From: DATEPR01 sp963780635
GTDB lineage: Bacteria > Actinomycetota > Actinomycetes > Mycobacteriales > Pseudonocardiaceae
DNA: 64,000 nucleotides
Assembly: GCA_963780635.1 (NCBI GenBank)
Contig: CAWACW010000012.1
Span: 744,001 to 808,000 of the forward strand
Direction of reading: 5' to 3'
Shown here: in pieces, positions 33,219-42,072 of the stretch
Position numbering within the stretch: the stretch's first letter is position 1
How the letters are laid out: each line of letters opens with the position of its first letter
Notes under the pieces: generated by a model
Database searches by the model: none
What the model was told of the DNA's origin: nothing
What the model saw: the letters and a program-made list of their open reading frames with translations, nothing else
Program-made: the position numbers and the translations under genes

Positions 33219-34087
33219 CGCTTCCGGCCGACCCCGGCGATGATCCGCGACTGCGAGCCCTGCTGGAACGGACTCTTGCCGTCCGGGTGCCAGTCCGGTG
33301 CCCAGACCAGGCCGGGCTCGATCAGGTCGAAGTCGCCGAAGAACCGGATGAACTGATCGCGAGTGCGCAACTGGCCGGGGTTCGTGGTCTTCTCGTAGAA
33401 CTCCTCGAGCTGGCGCAGCGCGGCTTCCTCGTCGGCGTCACGCGGGTTCTCGCCGGACATCTGGCTGAGGATCAGCAGGCTGCCCGACGGCAGGTGGCGA
33501 CGGTAGAACTCCAGGGCGGCGTCCGGGTTGGCGTCGTCCTTGATGAAGTGCAGCACAGCGGACACGAGCAGCACGACCGGGCGACTGGTGTCGATCACCT
33601 TCGTCTCGCTGACCTGCTGCCACAGGTTGAGCGGGTCGAGCATGTCGGCGTAGACGGCGCGGTGCCTGCTGGCGTCGGCGAGGTCGTCCAAGAGCAGTTC
33701 GGCGTGCGCGAAGGCGATGGGCTCGTTGTCGATGTAGACCACGTGGCTGTCGCGCTGCGGGCGGCCCGCGTCGGCGATCTCGTGCACGCTGCCTGCCGTC
33801 GGCAGACCGGAGCCGATGTCGACGAACTGCGTGTAGCCCTGCTCGGACGCGTAGCGCACCGCACGACCCATGAACAGGCGGCACTCGCGGGCGTAGTCGC
33901 CGATTTTCGGAATGCGGCCGACGAGCACCTCGGCGAACTGCCGGTCAATGGCGAAATTGTGCTCGCCGCCGATGAAATAGTCGTAGATCCGAGCGGCCGA
34001 GGGCTTGTCGACGCTGTTCGCCAGCTTCGCCCTGCGAGCAGATACATCGTCAGGGTCGAACACCACTGACTCACGTTCTCCGGTCAC
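33215..34087 (-). CDS. SAM-dependent methyltransferase of the PF04672 (DUF574) family
   Basis: About 290 aa with the family hallmarks: PSAARIYDYFIGGEHNFAID near the start, FVDIGSGLPTAGSVHE as the SAM site, YIDNEP, and the C-terminal FGDFDLIEPGLVWAPDW. These are abundant in Streptomyces-like genomes, mostly with unknown substrates. The GTG at 34087 has AGGAG at good spacing. The open frame further upstream is the C-terminal remnant of uppP, not part of this protein. Confidence 0.88.
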   Translation of the reverse strand: MTGERESVVFDPDDVSARRAKLANSVDKPSAARIYDYFIGGEHNFAIDRQFAEVLVGRIPKIGDYARECRLFMGRAVRYASEQGYTQFVDIGSGLPTAGSVHEIADAGRPQRDSHVVYIDNEPIAFAHAELLLDDLADASRHRAVYADMLDPLNLWQQVSETKVIDTSRPVVLLVSAVLHFIKDDANPDAALEFYRRHLPSGSLLILSQMSGENPRDADEEAALRQLEEFYEKTTNPGQLRTRDQFIRFFGDFDLIEPGLVWAPDWHPDGKSPFQQGSQSRIIAGVGRKR

Positions 34088-34129
34088 CGAAATTTCTCCT
34101 GCCGTGTTCACTCCCCGATCGGGTGAAGC

Positions 34130-34680
34130 GTAGCGCCGACAGGGTTCCCGGGTAAGGCCCGCGCAGTGGACGAGCAGCCAGACGACGACGAACGCACCGG
34201 CCAGCACGCAGTAGACGGCGAAGGGATGAGCGTGCGGGTCCGGAAATAGCGGGTCAGGAAGCGGACCACGAGAAAGGCGCTGGCGAACGCGACGATGCTA
34301 CCGACGAGTACCTGCCGTGGACGCCGTTGCCGAGTGGCCCGAACAGATCGGAGAATCCTGACTGGGCCGTCGGCGAGGATGACAGGCGTGGCAGCAGGAA
34401 GGAGAATCGAGCATCGTCCTCATGGGACAGTCCGCGCAGCAGCCCGGCGACCATCGTGACGCCGGAGCGGCTGATGCCGGCGAGCAGGGCGAGGCCTGCG
34501 CGGACCCGATCAGTGTGCCGCGACCCAGGGAGAGCTGGGCGATTCGGGCGCGGAGACGTCGAGATCGCGGGCCCACTCGCCGCCGACGATGGCGGGGATG
34601 AGCACGGAGTGGCCGAGACTGCGGACGGGGCAGAGTTCGGTGACGCTCTGGAGGGCTCCGACGAGGATCGCTTCGAGGTA
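34130..34680 (-). pseudogene. uppP: Decayed undecaprenyl-diphosphatase gene (uppP remnant)
   Basis: Three UppP fragments lie in order but in different frames. The N-terminal YLEAILVGALQSVTELCPV with SLGHSVLIPAIVGGEWARDL (from 34680 down) is followed after an internal deletion by GTLIGSAQA / LALLAGISRSGVTMVAGLL with RGLSHEDDARFSFLL (the phosphatase signature, about 34520-34395). The C-terminal FAVYCVLAGAFVVVWLLV (about 34240-34160) runs into the methyltransferase region. About 100 residues are missing and at least two frameshifts are present, so no functional lipid-carrier phosphatase is made here. It lies beside a repeat array. Confidence 0.8.
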
Positions 34681-34756
34681 AGTAGGCCAGCCGACTCACG
34701 CTGGCGACACCCTCCATATCGACACCCTCCATATGTACGTCCGACTGCCGCGCGGT

Positions 34757-35180
34757 GCCACGCACGCCGACCATGGCCGCCGCCACACGTGGCGGCTCGG
34801 TTGGGCCGCGGGTTCGAGCCGCCCGATCCAGGCCGGACCGCCCCGCTGCGCGATTCGCGCCGGACCGAGCCATTGCGATCCGGGCCGAGGCCGAGTCGTC
34901 CGCGCACGCCGACAGCGGCCGCCGCCACACGTGCAGGCTCGGTTCGGCCGCAGGTTCCAGCCGCCCGATCCAGGCCGGGACCGCCCCACTGCGCGATTCG
35001 CGCCGGTCCGAGCCATTGCGATCCGGGCCGGCGCCGAGTCGAGCGCGCGGTTCCGCGCACGCCGACAGCGGCCGCCGCCACACGTGCAGGCTCGATTCGG
35101 CCGCGGGTTCCAGCCGCCCGATCCAAGCCGGACCGCCCCACTGCGCGATTCGCGCCGGTCCGAGCCGGGGCGATCCCGGC
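34757..35180. repeat. Three ~142-153-bp direct repeats (repeat family 3)
   Basis: CGCACGCCGA starts at 34761, 34903 and 35056. Each is followed by a conserved block with CCGCCGCCACACGTG, CCGCCCGATCCA and GCGCGATTCGCGCCGG. The first unit is the most diverged. The interval between the uppP remnant and the CBM48-like gene contains no other recognisable feature. Confidence 0.85.
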
Positions 35181-35189
35181 CGGGGCCGG

Positions 35190-35241
35190 GTCGAGCCAGC
35201 GCGTCGAGCCAGCGCGTCGAGCCAGCGCGTCGAGCCAGCCG
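35190..35241. repeat. 13-bp tandem repeat, four units
   Basis: GTCGAGCCAGCGC repeats with a 13-bp period from 35190; the last unit is slightly altered. It directly follows the family-3 repeats. Confidence 0.85.
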
Positions 35242-35382
35242 CGTCGGGGCCAGGCCGATCGTGGCCGGGCGCGCGACCTGGCCCTCGCGATCGAGGCAGA
35301 GCGTCCGGCCAGTCACGCTCGCGTCGTCCAGTCACGCTCGCGTCGTCGAACCCGTCACGTTCGGGCCGTCACGTTCGGGCCA

Positions 35383-35700
35383 TCAAGACTGCAGTGCACT
35401 CGGCTGGGTGAGTAGCTGCCACTCTGCCGTGAACAGGCCGCCTCGTTCGTCCCTGTGGTGGACGTCCGGGTCGTCGAACCACTCGGCGCCCTCGGCGAGG
35501 TAGCGGAAGCACAGGGTCGTGCCGTGCGGCACCTGGACGGACACCGACCGGGTGCCGTTGGATCGCTTGCGCAGTTCGTGGGCTCCTGGCCGCCAGCCGT
35601 TGAACTCCCCCACCACGCTCACCCGGCCGGACGGTTCTTCCGCCGGCAGCACGAACGTCACCTTGATCGTCTGGTCCGTCCCCCGACATGTGCGGATCAC
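35383..35700 (-). CDS. Isoamylase early-set / CBM48-like glycogen-binding protein
   Basis: A 105-aa single-domain protein with KVTFVLPAEEPSGRVSVVGEFNGW, the typical AMPK-beta/CBM48 beta sandwich, then a charged loop and FRYLAEGAEWFDDPDV. Such small proteins bind glycogen-like glucans in actinobacteria. The GTG at 35700 follows GAGGGAGC. The last residues run close to the repeat region. Confidence 0.85.
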   Translation of the reverse strand: MIRTCRGTDQTIKVTFVLPAEEPSGRVSVVGEFNGWRPGAHELRKRSNGTRSVSVQVPHGTTLCFRYLAEGAEWFDDPDVHHRDERGGLFTAEWQLLTQPSALQS

Positions 35701-35860
35701 GGTGCTCCCTCTCGCTCACGGGCGGTGTTCGATCGCCACCCTGGGTAGCTGATCATCGCAGCTCTCGTCACGACTCACGACTGGGGCATCTGCCTGCGCG
35801 AGTCGGGTGGCACGCAGTAGTTTGGCAACCAGACAGTCATGGAGGAGAGGTCGAGCACCG

Positions 35861-36100
35861 ATGGACGGTGACCCGGCGGCCATCGGTCGTGTGGGTGTGC
35901 TCACCGTTGCCACGCGCGGGCCGGCCGGGGCCGGAGAAGTGTTGATCAAGATTCGCGGTGGGTCGGAGAGTTTCCTCGCGTGGTCGGACGATCCGCTGCC
36001 CAAGGGTGCTGCCGTGCTGATCGTCGAAGCCCGGGGAGCCCGCTCGGTCACTGTCGTCCGATGGTCGGAGCCCTCCGCACTGCCGTCCCACTATTCCTGA
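35861..36100 (+). CDS. NfeD-like OB-fold protein
   Basis: A 79-aa protein corresponding to the C-terminal OB domain of NfeD (GRVGVLTVATRGPAGAGEVL, LIKIRGGSESFLAW, LPKGAAVLIVEARGARSVTV). There are no membrane helices and no protease domain. It lies 42 bp before the flotillin gene, the classic NfeD-SPFH pairing, and probably assists the flotillin. GGAGGAGAGG precedes the ATG at 35861. Confidence 0.8.
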   Translation: MDGDPAAIGRVGVLTVATRGPAGAGEVLIKIRGGSESFLAWSDDPLPKGAAVLIVEARGARSVTVVRWSEPSALPSHYS

Positions 36101-36142
36101 CCCATTTTCGACCTGCGCTTTTCCTGACTGGAGAGTAAAAGA

Positions 36143-37291
36143 ATGTTCGGTTACCACGTGCCAGCGCCCGATCAGGCGATGTTGATCTCCGGCGGCAGGG
36201 TCGGCCGGCAAGGAACGCCCTTCCGGGTGGTCACCGGGCACGGCGCGTTCGTCCTGCCGATCTTCCGCAAGGTCCGGTTCCTCACGCTGTCCATGGAGGA
36301 GGCGGAGGTGGCCGAGGCCTGCGTGACGAAGCAGGGCATCGCGCTGAACGTGCGCGCCGTCATCGCGTTCAAGGTCGGCAACGACGACGAGAGCATCGTC
36401 AACGCCGGCCAGCGCTTCCTGTCCGACCAGGACCAGATGTCGATCCTGACCGGCCGCATCTTCTCCGGCCACCTGCGCTCGATCGTCGGTTCGATGACGG
36501 TCGAGGAGATCGTCACCGAGCGGCAGAAGCTGGCCACCGAGGTGCTCGACGGCTCCAAGGAGGAGATGGCCAAGATCGGCCTGTCCGTCGACTCACTGCA
36601 GATCCAGTCGATCGACGACATGAAGCTGGGCTACATCGCCGCGATGGCCGCCCCGCACAACGCCGTCATCCAGCAGAAGGCGCAGATCGCCCAGGCGCAG
36701 GCCAACCAGCTCGCCGCCCAGGCCGAGCAGGAGTCCCAGCGCCAGCAGGCCGAGTACGCCCGGCAGACCTCCATCGTCCAGGCCCAGTACAAGGCCGAGG
36801 TGGACAAGGCCCAGGCCGAGGCCGCGCAGGCAGGCCCGCTGGCCCAGGCTCAGGCCCAGCGCCAGGTCATCGCCGCGCAGACCGAGCTGGCCCAGCGCGG
36901 CGCCGAACTCCGTCAGCAGCAACTGGTTTCCGAGGTGGTCCGGCCCGCCGAGGCCGAGGCCGAGAAGGTGCGCATCCTGGCCGAGGCGGAGGCCCAGCGG
37001 ATGCGGATTCAGGCCGCCGCCGCCGCGTCGAACAACCGGGTGGCCCTGGACCAGTTGCTGATCTCGCAGCTGCCGGAGATCGTCCGCGAAGCCTCCCACG
37101 GGCTGGCGGGCGCGAACGTGAACATCCTCAACGGCTCGGACGGGCTCGGTGAGATCGCCGCCGGGCTGGTCAGCCAGGGTATGTCCATTTTGGACATGGT
37201 GCGGAAGGGCATGAACGGCGGGGAGCAGGCCAAGTCCGACGCCGATGACGAAGCCGCGGCGAAGACCGATCGGCCGCAGTTGGAGCGTTAA
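36143..37291 (+). CDS. Flotillin-like SPFH-domain membrane scaffold protein
   Basis: A 382-aa SPFH protein. Residues about 5-185 are the PHB/SPFH domain. Residues about 190-300 form a long Ala/Glu/Gln-rich coiled coil (AEAEAEKVRILAEAEAQRMR). The C-terminus is typical of flotillins (LDQLLISQLPEIVREASHGL). It lacks an N-terminal membrane helix and probably associates through the SPFH domain. It organises membrane microdomains together with the preceding NfeD-like protein. A strong bidirectional hairpin follows. Confidence 0.9.
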   Translation: MFGYHVPAPDQAMLISGGRVGRQGTPFRVVTGHGAFVLPIFRKVRFLTLSMEEAEVAEACVTKQGIALNVRAVIAFKVGNDDESIVNAGQRFLSDQDQMSILTGRIFSGHLRSIVGSMTVEEIVTERQKLATEVLDGSKEEMAKIGLSVDSLQIQSIDDMKLGYIAAMAAPHNAVIQQKAQIAQAQANQLAAQAEQESQRQQAEYARQTSIVQAQYKAEVDKAQAEAAQAGPLAQAQAQRQVIAAQTELAQRGAELRQQQLVSEVVRPAEAEAEKVRILAEAEAQRMRIQAAAAASNNRVALDQLLISQLPEIVREASHGLAGANVNILNGSDGLGEIAAGLVSQGMSILDMVRKGMNGGEQAKSDADDEAAAKTDRPQLER

Positions 37292-37361
37292 GGAACGTCC
37301 GCCCGGGCACGGAAACGCCGGCCCACCACCGAAAGGGCCGCCTGCACAGCGGGATTGGGGG

Positions 37362-37401
37362 AACGCTGAGGGGCAGGTTGCGCACGCTGCCCCCCAGCGT
37401 T
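37362..37401. terminator. Bidirectional hairpin between flotillin and amidohydrolase genes
   Basis: AACGCTGAGGGGCAG (37362-37376) pairs with CTGCCCCCCAGCGTT (37387-37401): a 15-bp stem with one central mismatch and a 10-nt loop. It lies between two convergent genes and has no T-tract, as is common in actinomycetes. Confidence 0.75.
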
Positions 37402-37513
37402 GGTGTCGGGCCCGTGCGGGAGTCTGGGCCTCGGGTACCGCGCCGGGGTACGAGCACCGCCGTCGGAGGTCGACGGTGACCGCGCCCCGGCTCCCCAGGA
37501 GCCGGGTACCACG

Positions 37514-38962
37514 TCAGCTGCCATGCGTTGTAGCGCTGTGGTACTCGGTGTAGGTGTAGGGATTGTCGAGGATCTTCGTCTCGGGAATCTCGGGGTGCAT
37601 CCCCTGCTGCCACGCCTGCTCGCCGAGCGTGGCGCGCAGGTGCTCGACGGTCTGCTCGATCGCCTGCCGTGCCGGTGCCAGGTCGACGCCGACGAGCCGG
37701 TGCTCGTGCTTGACGACCCGCCCGTTGACGATCACCGTGTGCACGTCGCCGCGCTGCGCCTGGAACGCCACGTGGCCATAGGGATTGAGCAGTGGGAACA
37801 TCACCGGCGATGCGTCGTTCTTGATCAGGACGACATCCGCCTTCTTGCCTGTTTCGAGGCTGCCGAGATCGCTGTCCCGGCCGAGTGCCTTCGCTCCGCC
37901 GCGGGTCGCCCAGTCCACGACCTGGTCGGCGCGCAGCCCGGCCTGGGTCACGGTCTCGCCCTGGCCGTGCGCCTCCAGGTGGCACCGCGACCGGTCCGCG
38001 CCCAGCGTCGAGCGCATCGCGGAGAACAGGTCGCCGCTCCACCACACCGTGGTGTCCATGGACAGCGACACCGGGATGTCGTGGGATCGGATGGCCCAGG
38101 TGGGCGGGTAGCCCTGGCCCGCGCTCTGCTCGCTCTCGGTGGACACGGACACCGAGCCGCCGGTGGCCGCGATGCGGTGGTAGCTGTCGGCGGACAGCGA
38201 CGCGCTGTGCACGTAGACGGTCTCGGGCTGCATGAAGCCGTTCTCGTACATGAGCCGGATGCCGTCGTCGCTGGTGGCACCCCACACGCCGGCGTGCGTG
38301 GTGACGGCGACGCCGAGGTCGCGGGCCACTTCGAACGCCGCCTTCTCCGGGAACGCGGGGTCGCCGGTGACGTCGAAGGCCATCTGGAAGCCGAGCATGT
38401 CGTTGCCGGTCATGCGGCGGTTGACGAAGTCGCGGAACTCAGGCGTGCCGCTCCACTTGTCCGGGGAGTCCTGGATGTTGCCGTAGGCCAGGATGAACCG
38501 GCCGGGCACCGCCTGCAGCGCGTCGACGGCCGCTTCGGCGTGGTCGGTGGTCTGCAGGCCGTGGGACCAGTCGACGGTCGTGGTGACGCCGGCGTCGATC
38601 GCCTCGATCGCGCCGAGCAGGTTGCCCGCGTAGACGTCCTGCGGCCGGAACGCCTTGCCCCACTCCAGGTAGTACCAGACGAAGTACTGCGTCAGCGTCC
38701 AGTCCGCGCCGTAGCCGCGCATCGCGGTCTGCCACATGTGCCGGTGGGTGTCGATCATGCCCGGCATCACGATGCCGCCCGCCGCGTCGATCTCGATGGT
38801 GCCATCGGGCACGGTCAGGTTCGGCCCGATCGCGGCGATCCGGTCGTCGACGACCAGCAGGTCACAATGGTGCAGCACTTCCTTGGCATCGTTCATGGTC
38901 AACACGGTGCCGTCGCGGAGCACCACCGGCCGACCGGCCTCGATGGTGTTCAGGTCACTCAT
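37514..38962 (-). CDS. Amidohydrolase (ATZ/8-oxoguanine-deaminase-like)
   Basis: About 482 aa of the metal-dependent amidohydrolase superfamily. The metal-binding H-x-H sits in GMIDTHRHMWQTAMRGYGAD, further ligand histidines are in VTTHAG and VYVHSA, and the catalytic Asp is in SLSMDTTVWW. The C-terminal KADVVLIKND belongs to the composite beta sandwich. It resembles deaminases/chlorohydrolases of N-heterocycles. It is divergent from the IclR regulator and shares its operator motif, so it probably performs an early step of the local catabolic route. The ATG at 38962 has GGGAG at 8 bp; 38968 is an alternative. Confidence 0.85.
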   Translation of the reverse strand: MSDLNTIEAGRPVVLRDGTVLTMNDAKEVLHHCDLLVVDDRIAAIGPNLTVPDGTIEIDAAGGIVMPGMIDTHRHMWQTAMRGYGADWTLTQYFVWYYLEWGKAFRPQDVYAGNLLGAIEAIDAGVTTTVDWSHGLQTTDHAEAAVDALQAVPGRFILAYGNIQDSPDKWSGTPEFRDFVNRRMTGNDMLGFQMAFDVTGDPAFPEKAAFEVARDLGVAVTTHAGVWGATSDDGIRLMYENGFMQPETVYVHSASLSADSYHRIAATGGSVSVSTESEQSAGQGYPPTWAIRSHDIPVSLSMDTTVWWSGDLFSAMRSTLGADRSRCHLEAHGQGETVTQAGLRADQVVDWATRGGAKALGRDSDLGSLETGKKADVVLIKNDASPVMFPLLNPYGHVAFQAQRGDVHTVIVNGRVVKHEHRLVGVDLAPARQAIEQTVEHLRATLGEQAWQQGMHPEIPETKILDNPYTYTEYHSATTHGS

Positions 38963-38992
38963 CGCCATCACTCCCGCACTCGCTGCCACCAT

Positions 38993-39008
38993 ACGGACAA
39001 CCGTTCGC
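38993..39008. promoter_or_regulatory. IclR-type operator upstream of the amidohydrolase
   Basis: ACGGACAACCGTTCGC, an imperfect copy of the perfect inverted repeat at 40032-40047 (same AACC centre). It lies 30 bp upstream of the amidohydrolase start. Confidence 0.6.
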
Positions 39009-39105
39009 TGCGCGGTCGAACGGTGACCTGATGGCACTGTTACTGACACCGGCGGCGCTGTCAATGCCCCAGTTCTGGGCCTGTCGGGCGGGGTCTGGTG
39101 CGATT

Positions 39106-39122
39106 TGTCCGCCAGCCGGACA
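39106..39122. promoter_or_regulatory. Inverted repeat TGTCCG-N5-CGGACA upstream of the IclR gene
   Basis: A perfect 6-bp inverted repeat with a 5-bp spacer, using the same GGAC half-site as the other two operators. It lies 73 bp before the regulator start, so it may serve autoregulation. Confidence 0.5.
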
Positions 39123-39195
39123 CCGGCACGCTATGGTGCGGCACAGCACACCAAGCGCGCGGACGACGCGCATCAGGCCAGACGGGAGGTGTTCG

Positions 39196-39999
39196 ATGCC
39201 GCGCGAGGGCACCGGACCCGACTTCATCGAGGCATTGGCCCGTGGCCTCGAGGTCATCGCCGCCTTCCCGGCGGGTCGGCCGCGCATGTCGCTGGCCGAC
39301 GTCGCCACCGCGACGGGCCTGGCCAGGCCGACCGCCCGCCGCATCCTGCTGACGCTGCAGGCTCTGGGCTACGTGCGGTCCGACGGCCGCGAGTTCGCGC
39401 TGACCCCCCGGGTGCTGGAGCTGGGCGTGGCGTACGTGCGGTCGATGGGCCTGTGGGACGTGGCCCGCCCGCACTTGGAACGCCTGGTCGAGGAGACGAA
39501 CGAGTCGTGCTCGATCGCGCAGCTGGACGGCTCGGACATCGTCTACGTGGCCCGGGTCGCGGTGCCCAAGATCGTGTCGCTGGCCGTGCAGATCGGCACC
39601 CGGTTCCCCGCGCTGCAGACGTCGCTGGGCAAGGTGCAGCTGGCCGCGCTGTCCTCCGCCGAGGTGGACCGGGTGCTGGCCGAGCCGAGCCGGTCCGGGC
39701 TGGTGCCGCGCTGGCTGCCCGACCACGCCGCCCGCGACGCCGAACTACGCGAGGTCAGGGCCCGGGGCTGGGCGTTGACCGACGAGCAGTTGGCCCCTGG
39801 TATCCGGTCGGTGGCCGCCCCGCTGCGTGACGGTGCGGGCAAGGTGATCGCGGCCGTGAACGTGAACGCGCACGCCGCGGAGACCTCGGTGGAGCACCTG
39901 GTACAGCACCACCTGCCGCTGCTGCTGCGCACCGCAGGCGACATCAGTGCCGACTTCGCCCGGTTGGAGACCGTGCCGCACGTGACCGTCATCGCTTGA
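39196..39999 (+). CDS. IclR-family regulator (PcaR/PobR-like)
   Basis: A 267-aa protein. The N-terminal winged helix (FIEALARGLEVIAAF, MSLADVATATGLARPTARR, ALGYVRSDGREFALTPRVLEL) and the C-terminal IclR effector domain (WDVARPHLERLVEETNESCS, ALQTSLGKVQLAAL, GIRSVAAPLRDGAGKVIAAV) are close to beta-ketoadipate-pathway regulators. GGGAGGT precedes the ATG. It lies between the amidohydrolase and the CoA-transferase operon, whose upstream regions carry matching palindromes, and most likely controls both in response to an aromatic acid. Confidence 0.92.
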   Translation: MPREGTGPDFIEALARGLEVIAAFPAGRPRMSLADVATATGLARPTARRILLTLQALGYVRSDGREFALTPRVLELGVAYVRSMGLWDVARPHLERLVEETNESCSIAQLDGSDIVYVARVAVPKIVSLAVQIGTRFPALQTSLGKVQLAALSSAEVDRVLAEPSRSGLVPRWLPDHAARDAELREVRARGWALTDEQLAPGIRSVAAPLRDGAGKVIAAVNVNAHAAETSVEHLVQHHLPLLLRTAGDISADFARLETVPHVTVIA

Positions 40000-40031
40000 C
40001 GACACGTGCCCACGAGCCAACAATCCGTAGT

Positions 40032-40047
40032 GCGGACAACCGTCCGC
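40032..40047. promoter_or_regulatory. Perfect operator palindrome GCGGAC-AACC-GTCCGC
   Basis: A perfect 6-bp inverted repeat with a 4-bp centre, 23 bp before the CoA-transferase start. It matches the site before the amidohydrolase and is the best candidate for the local IclR regulator's binding sequence. Confidence 0.65.
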
Positions 40048-40070
40048 TGGTCGGCAGAGAGGGGCTCACC

Positions 40071-41261
40071 GTGGCAGAACCAGGCGGCCCGCTGGCCGGG
40101 CTGCTGGTCGCCGACTTCTCCCGGGTGCTGGCCGGCCCCTACGCCACGATGCTGCTCGCGGATCTCGGCGCCGAAGTGGTCAAGGTCGAGGGTCCGCAGG
40201 GCGACGAGACCCGCACCTGGATGCCGCCGGTGCGTGGCGAGGTGTCCACCTACTACCTGGGCGTCAACCGCGGGAAGCGGTCGATCGCGCTGAACCTGCG
40301 CGACGAGGCCGACGCGAAGCTCGCCCAGGAGCTGGCCCGCCGCGCGGACGTGCTGATCGAGAACTTCAAGCCGGGCGGCCTGACCCGCTACGGCCTGGAC
40401 TACGACACCGTGAGCGCGACCAACGCCGGTGTGGTCTACGCATCGATCAGCGGGTTCGGCTCGACCGGCGGCGCGCACGTGCCCGGCTACGACCTGATGG
40501 TGCAGGCGATCTCCGGTCTGATGAGCCTGACCGGCGACCCGGACGGGCCGCCGTACCGGGCGGGGATCTCGGTGTTCGACGTGATGGCGGGCAACCACGC
40601 GGTGATCGGCATCCTGGCCGCGCTGCGCCACCGCGACGCGACCGGCGAGGGCCAGCACGTCGAGGTGAACCTGCTGTCCTCGGCGCTGACCGGCTTGGTC
40701 AACCACAGCTCGGCGTTCGTGGCCGGCGGGGTCGTGCCCTACCGGATGGGCAACGCGCATCCCAGCGTGTTCCCCTACGAGCCGCTGGCCACCGCGGACC
40801 AGGACCTGATCGTGACCGCGGCCAACGACGGCCAGTTCCGCAAGCTGTGCCAGGTGCTGGGCATCCCGCAGATCGCGGACGACCCCAAGTTCGCGCACAA
40901 CGCGGACCGCACGCGCAACCGGGAGGAGCTGCGGCCGATCCTGGAGGACCGGCTGCGCACGAAGACCGCGACCGAGTGGTTCGACGAGCTGGTCGCGGTC
41001 GGTGTGCCGTGCGGGCCGATCAACACGATCGACGGCGGTTTCGCGATGGCCGAACGGTTCGGGCTGGAGCCGGTGGTCGAGGTCGGCGATGGCGACAGGG
41101 CCGTGCCCACGACCCGCCACCCGATCCGGTTCTCGGCGACTCCGGTGCGCTACGAGCTGCCGCCGCCGGAACTGGACGAGCACGGTGCGCAGCTGCGGGC
41201 CTGGCTCGCGACGCCCGAGGAACCGACATCGCAGGAGGACGGCGATGACCGAACCGGTTGA
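40071..41261 (+). CDS. Class III CoA-transferase (CaiB/BaiF family)
   Basis: A 396-aa family III CoA-transferase: GLLVADFSRVLAGPYATMLL at the start, GAEVVKVEGPQGDETR, NRGKRSIALNLRDEAD, and the predicted nucleophile Asp in GFGSTGGAHVPGYDLMVQAI. It moves CoA onto a carboxylic acid. The GTG at 40071 has GAGAGGGG upstream. It overlaps the citryl-CoA-lyase-like gene by 17 bp, so the two products probably act in sequence. Confidence 0.9.
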   Translation: MAEPGGPLAGLLVADFSRVLAGPYATMLLADLGAEVVKVEGPQGDETRTWMPPVRGEVSTYYLGVNRGKRSIALNLRDEADAKLAQELARRADVLIENFKPGGLTRYGLDYDTVSATNAGVVYASISGFGSTGGAHVPGYDLMVQAISGLMSLTGDPDGPPYRAGISVFDVMAGNHAVIGILAALRHRDATGEGQHVEVNLLSSALTGLVNHSSAFVAGGVVPYRMGNAHPSVFPYEPLATADQDLIVTAANDGQFRKLCQVLGIPQIADDPKFAHNADRTRNREELRPILEDRLRTKTATEWFDELVAVGVPCGPINTIDGGFAMAERFGLEPVVEVGDGDRAVPTTRHPIRFSATPVRYELPPPELDEHGAQLRAWLATPEEPTSQEDGDDRTG

Positions 41262-42072
41262 GCGACCCGAGTACCCGACGGCGCTGGGGGCGTCGTCGCC
41301 GACCTCGATCACGCTGCTGGGCCAGGATCTGGCGCGCGACGTGATGGGCTCGGTCGGGTTCGGCGAGCTGGCCTACTGGCTGGCCACGCAGCGGCGGCCC
41401 ACACCCGGCCAGACGCGGGTGTTCGAGGCGGTGCTGGCCGCGCTGGCCGACCACGGCTTCACACCGACCGCGATCGTGACCCGGCTGACCTACCTGTCCG
41501 CGCCGGACTCGATCCAGGGTGCGCTGGCGGCCGGGCTGCTCGGCGGCGGCTCGCGGTTCCTCGGCGTCACCGAGGACACCGGTGCCTTCCTGCACCACAC
41601 GCTGTCCACAGTGGATGCTGAGCTGCCTGCCGACGACGCGGGCTGGGACGAGCTGGCGCTGCGGACGGTCACCGAGCAGCGTGCGGCCGGGAAGTTCGTG
41701 CCGGGCCTCGGCCACCACGTGCACAAACAGGGCGACCCGCGCACCCCGCGGTTGATGCAGATCGCCACCGAGGAAGGCCTGTTCGGGCCGCATCTGTCGC
41801 TGTTCGCGGCGATCGGCAGGGTGCATCCGCGGGTGCTCGGGCGGACGCTGCCACTCAACGGTGCCGGTGTGTGCGGGGCCGCGCTGGCCGATCTCGACCT
41901 GCCGATCGAGCTGCTGCGCGGGTTCGCGCTGCTGGCCCGCACGGCAGGATTGGTGGGACAGCTGGCCGAGGAGCTGCGCAACCCGGTCGGCAACCAGATC
42001 TTCCTGTCGGTGGACCTGAACAACAGGTCCGTCCCGCCGGAGCCATTCACCCCCGGAGGTCCCCATGGCTGA
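41245..42072 (+). CDS. Citryl-CoA-lyase-like (citrate-synthase superfamily) enzyme
   Basis: A 275-aa short citrate-synthase-fold protein. The conserved catalytic region KFVPGLGHHVHKQGDPRTPR carries the active-site histidines, and LGRTLPLNGAGVCGAALADL belongs to the small domain. Short members of this type are annotated as citryl-CoA lyases, cleaving a 3-hydroxy-3-carboxyacyl-CoA to an acyl-CoA and an oxoacid. Its partnership with the overlapping CoA-transferase would give a two-step citrate-lyase-like cleavage. AGGAGG precedes the ATG. It overlaps the LigB-like gene by 8 bp. Confidence 0.85.
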   Translation: MTEPVERPEYPTALGASSPTSITLLGQDLARDVMGSVGFGELAYWLATQRRPTPGQTRVFEAVLAALADHGFTPTAIVTRLTYLSAPDSIQGALAAGLLGGGSRFLGVTEDTGAFLHHTLSTVDAELPADDAGWDELALRTVTEQRAAGKFVPGLGHHVHKQGDPRTPRLMQIATEEGLFGPHLSLFAAIGRVHPRVLGRTLPLNGAGVCGAALADLDLPIELLRGFALLARTAGLVGQLAEELRNPVGNQIFLSVDLNNRSVPPEPFTPGGPHG

